Assembly (NCBI GenBank): GCA_050734915.1
Contig: JBOHUX010000090.1
Span: forward strand, 1-9,250
Source of the DNA: JBOHUX01 sp050734915
GTDB lineage: Bacteria > Chloroflexota > Dormibacteria > Dormibacterales > Dormibacteraceae
Reading direction: 5' to 3'
DNA: 9,250 nucleotides
Shown: positions 1 through 5,980 of the stretch, in pieces
How the letters are laid out: the number at the start of each line of letters is the position of its first letter
How positions within the stretch are numbered: the stretch's first letter is position 1
Notes under the pieces: generated by a model
The model's input: the letters and a program-made list of their open reading frames with translations, nothing else
Told to the model about the DNA's origin: nothing
The model's database searches: none
Program-made: the position numbers and the translations under genes

Positions 1-41
1 GCCTTGGCGTCCGGCTTGGCGGTGGCCTTGGCGGCGGGCTT
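1..41 (-). repeat. 12-nt periodic Lys-codon repeat in rpsC tail (partial)
   Basis: On the minus strand AAG codons recur exactly every 12 nt (upper ends at 41, 29, 17 and 5), giving K-x-x-x tetrapeptides at uS3 residues 279-291. The repeat runs off the window, so its length is unknown. The period, codon and register match the longer array inside rplD. Confidence 0.75.
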
Positions 42-875
42 GGCGGCGGGCGGGGGCACCTCGGCGGGCTCCTTCCCCGTCGTCGGGTTGATCGCCACGG
101 GCGCCGCCGGCGCGGCCTCGGCGTTGGCGCTCGCCACCGGAGCCACCTCCGCCACCGCCTCGGCCGCGGGGGCCGCGGCTGGACCGGGCGGCGGGGCCGG
201 TGCCGGCTGCGGCGCCAGGTCGGCCTCCGGCTCGCCGAGCTGACTCAGCTTCTTGGCGGTGCCCTTGTAGATCCAGACCTTGACCCCGATGGCGCCGAAG
301 GTGGTGTGCGCGGTCGCGCGTCCGAACTCGATGTTGGCCCGCAGCGTGTGCAGCGGCACCTGACCCGCCCGGTCCTGCTCGCGGCGCCCCATCTCGGACC
401 CTCGGAGCCGGCCCCCCAGCCCGACCCGGATCCCCTTGCCGCCCGCGCGCATGGTGCGCAGGATCGACTGCTTCATCGCCCGCCGGTAGCTGATCCGCCG
501 CTCGATCTGGGAGGCGATGTTCTCCGCCACCAGCTGGGCATCCAGCTCCGGCTGCTTGATCTCCTGGATGGAGATCCGGACCCGGTTCTGGAACCTCTTC
601 TCGAGGTCCTCGCGGAGCTGGTCCACCGAGCTGCCACCCTTCCCGATCACGATCCCCGGCTTGGCGGTGTGGATGGTAACCGTCATCTGGGCGGGCGAGC
701 GCTCGGTCTCGATCTTGGCGATCCCCGCGTTGCGCAGCCGGCCGAGGATCAGCCGGCGCATCTCGAGGTCCTCGTGGAGCATGCGGGTGTAGTCCTTGGC
801 GGACGCGAACCAGTTCGCCTCCCAGGGCCTGAAGACGCCGAGGCGGAACGCGTTCGGGTGAACCTTGTGGCCCAA
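1..875 (-). CDS. rpsC: 30S ribosomal protein uS3 (S3), 3' end cut by window edge, long Ala/Pro/Lys C-terminal tail
   Basis: uS3 sits on the solvent side of the 30S head and helps line the mRNA entry channel. The reading frame is open from 875 to the left edge (291 codons, no stop). It begins MGHKVHPNAFRLG, the canonical uS3 N-terminus, so the start is the TTG at 875-873, with a GGGAG Shine-Dalgarno 9 nt upstream. The type-2 KH signature GIVIGKGG is at residues 74-81, and the C-terminal domain (VPLHTLRANIEFG, then GVKVWIYKG to residue 205) is complete. E. coli uS3 is 233 residues in all. Here at least 86 more residues follow residue 205: first an Ala/Pro/Glu-rich stretch, then lysines at 279, 283, 287 and 291. 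The frame and identity are certain. The true end of the tail lies outside the window. It is the last gene seen in the operon; rplP would normally follow. Confidence 0.97.
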   Translation of the reverse strand, partial: MGHKVHPNAFRLGVFRPWEANWFASAKDYTRMLHEDLEMRRLILGRLRNAGIAKIETERSPAQMTVTIHTAKPGIVIGKGGSSVDQLREDLEKRFQNRVRISIQEIKQPELDAQLVAENIASQIERRISYRRAMKQSILRTMRAGGKGIRVGLGGRLRGSEMGRREQDRAGQVPLHTLRANIEFGRATAHTTFGAIGVKVWIYKGTAKKLSQLGEPEADLAPQPAPAPPPGPAAAPAAEAVAEVAPVASANAEAAPAAPVAINPTTGKEPAEVPPPAAKPAAKATAKPDAK

Positions 876-884
876 CCTAGATGT

Positions 885-889
885 CTCCC
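885..889 (-). promoter_or_regulatory. Ribosome binding site of rpsC (TTG start)
   Basis: GGGAG with a 9-nt spacer to the TTG at 875. Together with the canonical MGHKVHP N-terminus it settles a TTG start. Confidence 0.65.
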
Positions 890-896
890 GTGAACA

Positions 897-936
897 CCCC
901 GGAAAGCCTTCGACTCTCCGGGGACCCCTGCGGTCC
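897..936 (-). promoter_or_regulatory. Two abutting RNA hairpins in the rplV-rpsC spacer
   Basis: The 76-nt spacer (876-951) contains two stems in the transcript. The larger (923-897) pairs CCCCGGAGAG with CUUUCCGGGG: 10 bp including one G-U, with a 7-nt loop. The smaller (936-922) pairs GGACC with GGUCC around GCAGG. They share 922-923, so full forms of both cannot coexist. No U tract follows, so this is not an intrinsic terminator. The large stem ends 7 nt before the rpsC Shine-Dalgarno. A role in setting rpsC translation or in mRNA processing is inference. Confidence 0.5.
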
Positions 937-951
937 TGCTCTCTCAGTCAT

Positions 952-1293
952 CTACTTCTCCACGCGATCCTCGACGACCGCCGTTATGTGACAGGTGCGC
1001 CGGAAATACTGGTGGGCCATGCCCCGGCTGACGGGCCTGATCCTCTTGATGGTGGGGCCCTCGTCCACGATCAGCCGGGTCAGCACCAGCTCGTCCTGGC
1101 TCAGGTTGAAGTTGTGCTCGGCGTTGGCGGCGGCCGACTTGATGACCTTGGCCACGTCGCGGGCGGCGTGCCGGGGCTCGAACTCGAGCTGGGCCAGCGC
1201 CTCCGCCACGCGCATCCCCTTGACGGCGTCGGCGATCAGCCGCGCCTTGCGCGGGGTCCTTCTCACGTACTTGGCCTTGGCGATCACTTCCAC
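952..1293 (-). CDS. rplV: 50S ribosomal protein uL22 (L22)
   Basis: uL22 is an early-assembly 50S protein whose long beta-hairpin lines the nascent-peptide exit tunnel and contributes to the macrolide-sensitive constriction. The 113-residue product has normal length and the family motifs YVRRTPRKARLIAD (residues about 9-22), SAAANAEHN and VDEGPTIKRIRP, ending RRTCHITAVVEDRVEK. The tunnel-hairpin tip reads RPVSRGMAHQYFRR, unlike the usual arginine-rich RPRARGRADRI form but with no insertion or deletion. The start is GTG at 1293, only 2 nt after the rpsS stop and without a clear Shine-Dalgarno, which suggests translational coupling to rpsS. A GTG two codons later is a less likely alternative. 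Confidence 0.97.
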   Translation of the reverse strand: MEVIAKAKYVRRTPRKARLIADAVKGMRVAEALAQLEFEPRHAARDVAKVIKSAAANAEHNFNLSQDELVLTRLIVDEGPTIKRIRPVSRGMAHQYFRRTCHITAVVEDRVEK

Positions 1294-1295
1294 GG

Positions 1296-1580
1296 CTACT
1301 TGAGCGACGAGCTGCGCTCGGTGTGATGGCCGTGGCCGCGGAACCGCCGCGTGGGCGCGAACTCGCCCAGCTTGTGGCCGACCATGTTCTCCGAGATGTA
1401 GACGGGGATGTGGCGGGCGCCGTCGTGGACCGCGATGGTGTGCCCGACCATCTCCGGCGAGATGGTGGAGGCGCGGGCCCAGGTCCGGATCACCTTCTTC
1501 TCGCGGCGTTCGTTGAGCACCGCCACCTTCTCGGCCAGATTGTGCTCGATGTAGGGGCCCTTCTTGGTCGACCTCGACAC
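1296..1580 (-). CDS. rpsS: 30S ribosomal protein uS19 (S19)
   Basis: uS19 lies at the top of the 30S head, near the A-site finger, and forms a heterodimer with uS13. The 94-residue product is of standard length and carries MSRSTKKGPYI at the N-terminus, IRTWARASTISPEMVGHTIAVHDG (in two parts: IRTWARASTI and SPEMVGHTIAVHDG) and the closing GHKLGEFAPTRRFRGHG motif. The start is GTG at 1580. It is preceded by overlapping GAGGAG (1595-1590, 9-nt spacer) and AGGAG (4-nt spacer), a strong binding site. A 47-nt spacer separates it from rplB. The stop is TAG, 2 nt before rplV. Confidence 0.97.
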   Translation of the reverse strand: MSRSTKKGPYIEHNLAEKVAVLNERREKKVIRTWARASTISPEMVGHTIAVHDGARHIPVYISENMVGHKLGEFAPTRRFRGHGHHTERSSSLK

Positions 1581-1627
1581 TTATCTCCTCTCCTCGCCCG
1601 CGCCGGCCAGGCCTTCCCTTGGCACCG

Positions 1628-2458
1628 TCACTTCTTCTCCCGGCGCCGGATGATCAAGCGGTCGGATTGCTTCTTGGCCTTCCGGGTCCGGTAGCCGAGG
1701 GCGGGCTTGCCCCACGGCGTCTTGGGCGGTCCCCCAGGCCCGGTCTTGCCCTCCCCGCCGCCGTGCGGATGATCGACCGGGTTCATGGTCGAGCCGCGGA
1801 CGGCCGGCCGCTTGCCCAACCAGCGGTTCCGGCCCGCCTTGCCGCCCGACTCGTTCTCATGGTCGAGGTTCCCCACCTGTCCCAGCGTCGCCATGCAGTG
1901 CACGTAGATCCGGCGCAGCTCGCCGGAGGGCATCCTCACCACCGCGTAGTCGCCCTCCTTGCCGAGGAGCTGAGCCGCGGTCCCCGCCGAGCGGACCAGC
2001 TGGCCGCCCCGGCCCAGCGTGAGCTCGATGTTGTGGATGGTCGAGCCGACCGGGATCCTCTGCAGGGGGAGGGCGTTGCCGACCCGGATGGGCGCCTCGG
2101 GACCACTCCTCAACTGGTCGCCGACCCGGAGGCCGAGCGGGGCCAGGATATAGCGCTTCTCCCCGTCGCGATAGTGGATGAGCGCGATCCGGGCCGAGCG
2201 ATTGGGGTCGTACTCGATGGTCGCGACCCGGCCGGGGACCCCGTCCTTGTCGCGCCTGAAGTCGATGCGCCGGTAGATCCGGCGGTAGCCGCCGCCACGA
2301 TGGCGGACGGTGATCCGGCCCTGCTCATTCCGCCCGGCATGGTTCGGCAGCGCCTCGATGAGGCTCTTCTCCGGCTCGGCGGCGGTGATCTCCTCGAAGG
2401 CGGAGGTGGACATGAACCGCCGCCCCGGCGAGGTTGGCTTGTACTTCTTCACAGGCAT
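1628..2458 (-). CDS. rplB: 50S ribosomal protein uL2 (L2)
   Basis: uL2 binds 23S rRNA near the peptidyl-transferase centre and forms bridge B7b with the 30S subunit. The ATG at 2458 gives 276 residues (E. coli 273) beginning MPVKKYKPTSPGRR. The frame is open further upstream to about 2755 but that part is antiparallel-coding noise overlapping rplW. Family landmarks are RHRGGGYRRIYRRIDFRRDK, IEYDPNRSARIALI and the C-terminal NPVDHPHGGGEG, whose first His (residue 230) corresponds to E. coli His229, implicated in peptidyl-transferase function. The basic C-terminal tail LIIRRREKK is normal. An AGGA 8 nt before the ATG can serve as Shine-Dalgarno. It lies 10 nt downstream of rplW. Confidence 0.98.
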   Translation of the reverse strand: MPVKKYKPTSPGRRFMSTSAFEEITAAEPEKSLIEALPNHAGRNEQGRITVRHRGGGYRRIYRRIDFRRDKDGVPGRVATIEYDPNRSARIALIHYRDGEKRYILAPLGLRVGDQLRSGPEAPIRVGNALPLQRIPVGSTIHNIELTLGRGGQLVRSAGTAAQLLGKEGDYAVVRMPSGELRRIYVHCMATLGQVGNLDHENESGGKAGRNRWLGKRPAVRGSTMNPVDHPHGGGEGKTGPGGPPKTPWGKPALGYRTRKAKKQSDRLIIRRREKK

Positions 2459-2468
2459 CAGCGGGTTC

Positions 2469-2777
2469 CTATACGCCTCCGAACAGGCCTTCGAGGCGCT
2501 GGCCCGGGCCGAGCTTGACGACGGCCTTCTTCCAGTCCGAGGTCTTCCCGACCTGCCCCCGCCGGGTGCCCCGCCGGATCTTGCCGCGGACGTTGAGCGT
2601 GTGGACGGACACGACCTTGATGCCCTGGTCCTTGTAGTGCTCCTCGAGTGCGCGCGCGATCTCCGGCTTGCTGGCCGCGGGGGCGACCCGGAACGTGTAC
2701 CGGCCGTCCTGGTAGAGGGCGTAGCTGCGCTCGGAGATGACAGGTCCGAGGACAACCTGGGCGGGGGATCTGCTCAC
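2469..2777 (-). CDS. rplW: 50S ribosomal protein uL23 (L23)
   Basis: uL23 sits at the tunnel exit and is the docking site for trigger factor and SRP. The product is 102 residues (E. coli 100). It shows VLGPVISERSY, whose Glu16 matches the trigger-factor-contacting Glu18 of E. coli, followed by VSVHTLNVRGKIRR, the conserved KTSDWKKAVVKL and a C-terminal LEGLFGG. The GTG at 2777 overlaps the rplD stop (GTGA), so initiation is probably coupled to termination of rplD; a GAGGAG lies 11 nt upstream. The frame stays open upstream to 2948, but that part overlaps rplD and has no uL23 homology. Confidence 0.96.
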   Translation of the reverse strand: MSRSPAQVVLGPVISERSYALYQDGRYTFRVAPAASKPEIARALEEHYKDQGIKVVSVHTLNVRGKIRRGTRRGQVGKTSDWKKAVVKLGPGQRLEGLFGGV

Positions 2778-3697
2778 TGGCCGAAGTTCTCCTCGAGCAG
2801 CTCGAGCGCATCCCGGGCGATGACGAGGTGCTCGTGGGTGAAGAGGTCGTAGAGGCTCAGGTTGTGCGCGAGCACCGTCTTCGCCCAGGGGAGGTTGGCG
2901 ATCGTGCGGCTGACGTCCCAGTTGGGCGCCGGCAGGACGACCAGGCACGAGTGCTCCACCCCGACCGAGCGCAGCAGCGCGGCCATGAGCCTGGTCCGCG
3001 GCTGGTCGAGCTCGAAGCTCTCGACGACCTTCACCTTCTCCTCGCGGGCCTTGACGCTGAGGGCGGAGCGGAGGGCGAGCCGGCGCATCTTCCGGGGCAT
3101 CCGCTGCGCGAAGCTGCGCGGCCGGGGCCCGAACACGGTGCCGCCCCCGACCATGCTCGGCTCCCGCGTGGAACCGTGGCGGGCGCGGCCGGTGCCCTTC
3201 TGGCGATAGGGCTTGGCGCCCCCGCCGGCAACCAGGCCTCGGGTCTTGGTGGAGGCGCTGCCCTGGCGGGCGTTGGCCAGCTGGCGCAGGAAGGCCTGGT
3301 GCATCACCGCCTGATGGGGCGTCTCCCCGAAGACGGACTTCGCCAGGAGGACGTCGCCGCTGCGCTCGCCGCCCTTGAAGAGGCCGGCGCTGAGGGTGCC
3401 GTCACCGCCGCCGCTCGCTGCCGCGCGCGCCCTGTCCGCGCGCTTGCTGGTCACCTTGCCAGGCGCCCCGGCCGGCTTCGCTCTCGCCATCCGGGCCGGA
3501 GCCTTGGTCGCCGTCTTGGGCGGAGCCTTGGCCGGAGTCTTGGCCGGAGTCTTGGCCGCGGCCTTGACCGGAGTCTTGCCCGGAGTCTTGGCCGGTGCCT
3601 TGGCCGGGGTCTTGGCCGGGGTCTTGCCCGCGGCCTTGACCGGTGCCTTGGCCGGAACCTTGCCCGGCATCTCGGAGGAGGGCTTGGGATCCGGCAC
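2774..3697 (-). CDS. rplD: 50S ribosomal protein uL4 (L4) with ~95-residue Lys/Ala/Pro N-terminal extension
   Basis: uL4 has a globular domain on the 50S surface and a long loop that reaches the exit tunnel. From the GTG at 3697 (overlapping the rplC stop as TAGTG) the product is 307 residues; from the ATG at 3670 it is 298. The family is normally about 205. The core is intact: FGETPHQAVMHQ (Phe123 aligns with E. coli Phe19), STKTRGLVAGGGAKPYRQKG and TGRARHGS tunnel loop, RKMRRLALRSALS, and LYDLFTHEHLVIARDALELL. The extra residues 1 to about 95 are built of KTPA, KAPA and KTPV-type tetrapeptides with Lys at every fourth position from 13 to 65, then an Arg/Ala/Gly-rich linker. This resembles histone-H1-like bacterial tails. 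The frame joins the core without a stop, so it is read as one protein unless an internal start is used. Confidence 0.94.
   Translation of the reverse strand: MPDPKPSSEMPGKVPAKAPVKAAGKTPAKTPAKAPAKTPGKTPVKAAAKTPAKTPAKAPPKTATKAPARMARAKPAGAPGKVTSKRADRARAAASGGGDGTLSAGLFKGGERSGDVLLAKSVFGETPHQAVMHQAFLRQLANARQGSASTKTRGLVAGGGAKPYRQKGTGRARHGSTREPSMVGGGTVFGPRPRSFAQRMPRKMRRLALRSALSVKAREEKVKVVESFELDQPRTRLMAALLRSVGVEHSCLVVLPAPNWDVSRTIANLPWAKTVLAHNLSLYDLFTHEHLVIARDALELLEENFGQ
3494..3661 (-). repeat. 12-nt tandem repeat array, 14 units, inside the 5' part of rplD
   Basis: AAG codons on the minus strand (CTT on plus) begin at plus positions 3503, 3515, 3527 and so on to 3659, exactly 12 nt apart, 14 times without a break. 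The typical unit is AAGACCCCGGCC or a near variant (K-T/A-P-A/G/V). All 14 lysines are AAG. The other codons vary, so it is a diverged tandem array, probably grown by slippage or unequal exchange and kept in frame. Confidence 0.9.
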
Positions 3698-4323
3698 TAG
3701 CTCTTGGCCTTCCGCTTCACCGAGGACCGCACCATGACGACCGAGCCTCGGCCACCCGGCACGCCTCCCTCGACCAGGAGCAGGTTCCGGTCGGGATCCA
3801 CCCGGACCACGCGCAGCGCCTGGTTGGTGGTGCGCTCGTTGCCCATCTGGCCGGCCATCTTGACGCCCTTGAAGACGCGCGCGGCGTCGGTGGCCCCGAT
3901 CGAGCCGGGCTGGCGGACGTTCATGGAACCGTGGGTCTCGGGGCCCCGGCTGAAGCGGTGCCGCTTGACCATGCCCTGGAAGCCCTTGCCCTTGGAGGTG
4001 CCGCAGATGTCTACCAGCTCGCCCTCGCCGAAGATGCCGCACCGGATCTCCTGGCCGGCCTCGCCGTCCATGCCCCGAACCTCGGCCAGATGGCGGGCGG
4101 GCGCCAGCCCGGCCTTTTTGAGCTCGCCCAGCCGGGGCCTGTTGAGCCGTGCCTCCTTGACCGGTCCGAAGGCGAGCCGGACGGCGGCGTAGCCGTCCTT
4201 CTCGGCCGTCCGGAGGCCGAGCACGTGGCAGGGCCCCGCCTCCAGGACGGTGACCGCTGACACCGTGCCATCCGCGTTGAACACCTGCGTCATGCCCACC
4301 TTGCGGGCCAGCAACCCCTTCAC
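3697..4323 (-). CDS. rplC: 50S ribosomal protein uL3 (L3)
   Basis: uL3 is an early 50S assembly protein that reaches toward the peptidyl-transferase centre. From GTG 4323 the product is 208 residues (family about 205-215) starting MKGLLARKVGMTQVF, the usual uL3 beginning. GGGGGA with an 8-nt spacer precedes it. The frame is open to another GTG at 4374, which would add 17 residues (total 225), but that segment is unlike uL3 and spans a perfect hairpin, so I prefer 4323. Landmarks are GKGFQGMVKRHRFSRGP, THGSMNVRQPGSIG and KMAGQMGNERTTNQ. The basic end VKRKAKS precedes a TAG that overlaps the rplD GTG by one base. Confidence 0.95.
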   Translation of the reverse strand: MKGLLARKVGMTQVFNADGTVSAVTVLEAGPCHVLGLRTAEKDGYAAVRLAFGPVKEARLNRPRLGELKKAGLAPARHLAEVRGMDGEAGQEIRCGIFGEGELVDICGTSKGKGFQGMVKRHRFSRGPETHGSMNVRQPGSIGATDAARVFKGVKMAGQMGNERTTNQALRVVRVDPDRNLLLVEGGVPGGRGSVVMVRSSVKRKAKS

Positions 4324-4331
4324 GTGGACGA

Positions 4332-4337
4332 TCCCCC
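4332..4337 (-). promoter_or_regulatory. Ribosome binding site of rplC
   Basis: GGGGGA on the minus strand with an 8-nt spacer to GTG 4323. It supports this start over the upstream GTG at 4374 and lies directly after the 4340-4360 hairpin. Confidence 0.5.
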
Positions 4338-4339
4338 GG

Positions 4340-4360
4340 TGTCGCGGGTCTCCCGCGACA
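4340..4360 (-). promoter_or_regulatory. Perfect RNA hairpin between rpsJ and rplC
   Basis: GTCGCGGG-AGA-CCCGCGAC forms a perfect 8-bp stem, 9 bp with the flanking U-A, and a 3-nt loop. It lies in the 54-nt spacer between rpsJ and the preferred rplC start, its 3' foot 2 nt before the rplC Shine-Dalgarno. There is no U tract, so a terminator is unlikely. It could mark an mRNA processing site or a translational control element; function is inferred. Confidence 0.55.
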
Positions 4361-4377
4361 AGATCTCGGCGCACATC

Positions 4378-4683
4378 TCAGCTCTTGATCTCGATCGAGA
4401 CGCCGGCGGGCAGGTTGAGGCGCATGAGCGCGTCCACCACCCGCGGGTTGGGGTCCAGGATGTCGACGATCCGCTTGTGGGTCCGCATCTCGAACTGCTC
4501 GCGCGAGTCCTTGTCGATGAAGGGGCCCCGGATCACGGTCATCTTGTTGATCTCGGTCGGCAGCGGGATCGGGCCCGCCGTGCGGGCGTTGGTCCGGCGG
4601 GCGGTGTCCACGATGCGATCCGCCGCCTGGTCCAGGACCTTGTGGTCATAGGCCTTGAGCCTGATCCGAATCCTCTGCGCCAC
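4378..4683 (-). CDS. rpsJ: 30S ribosomal protein uS10 (S10 / NusE)
   Basis: uS10 is a 30S head protein and, as NusE, a partner of NusB and NusG in antitermination and transcription-translation coupling. The 101-residue product is of standard length with IRIRLKAYDHKVLDQAA, GPIPLPTEINKMTVIRGPF, SREQFEMRTHKRIVDIL and the closing LPAGVSIEIKS. The start is GTG at 4683, with a purine-rich GGAAGAGGGG 10 nt upstream. It follows tuf after only 46 nt, with no space for the long E. coli-type S10 leader that uL4 binds, so the S10 cluster is here read from the str promoter or from an unrecognised internal one. Confidence 0.97.
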   Translation of the reverse strand: MAQRIRIRLKAYDHKVLDQAADRIVDTARRTNARTAGPIPLPTEINKMTVIRGPFIDKDSREQFEMRTHKRIVDILDPNPRVVDALMRLNLPAGVSIEIKS

Positions 4684-4729
4684 TTCGTGCGGGCCCCTCT
4701 TCCTGACTGCTGGCTGACTTGGAAACCGG

Positions 4730-5914
<1,185 letters not shown>

Positions 5915-5922
5915 CTTGACTT

Positions 5923-5928
5923 CTCCTC
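5923..5928 (-). promoter_or_regulatory. Ribosome binding site of tuf (TTG start)
   Basis: GAGGAG on the minus strand, 8 nt before TTG 5914. No ATG or better start lies nearby, so this site and the canonical N-terminus fix the TTG start. Confidence 0.75.
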
Positions 5929-5934
5929 TACCCC

Positions 5935-5958
5935 AAAAAATCCCGGATCCCGCGGGGA
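5935..5958 (-). terminator. Weak attenuator/terminator-like element between fusA and tuf
   Basis: In the 66-nt fusA-tuf spacer, TCCC (5958-5955) can pair with GGGA (5944-5941) and is followed at once by six T residues (5940-5935). A competing TCCC-CGC-GGGA hairpin uses the same left arm. The stem is short, so full termination of an operon this conserved is unlikely. Partial termination or an RNA end protecting fusA mRNA is possible. Confidence 0.3.
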
Positions 5959-5963
5959 CCTCG

Positions 5964-5975
5964 GTGACCGGTCAC
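5964..5975. repeat. 12-bp perfect palindrome just after fusA
   Basis: GTGACCGGTCAC is fully self-complementary and begins 5 nt beyond the fusA stop. It could be a protein-binding dyad or chance in G+C-rich sequence; it does not extend to 14 bp. Confidence 0.5.
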
Positions 5976-5980
5976 TTACT

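Noticed and set aside
2458..2755. Upstream in-frame extension of rplB
   Set aside because: The added Ser/Arg/Thr-rich sequence overlaps rplW in another frame, and family length and MPVKKYKP fix the start at 2458.
3494..3661. CRISPR-like array
   Set aside because: The units are 12 nt, directly abutting without spacers, and in frame with rplD: a coding tandem repeat.
306..3700. Several 120-300 codon plus-strand frames opposite the ribosomal genes
   Set aside because: All are antisense shadows of recognised genes; stop codons are rare by composition, and the products show no family motif.
3698..4042. Extension of the rplD frame upstream into rplC
   Set aside because: It overlaps the conserved uL3 sequence in a different frame; the TAGTG junction at 3697 is the natural start. 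The tail after 3697 is kept because it does not overlap any gene.
4324..4374. 17-residue N-terminal extension of uL3 from GTG 4374
   Set aside because: It has no resemblance to uL3, it spans a perfect hairpin, and a better placed Shine-Dalgarno precedes GTG 4323.
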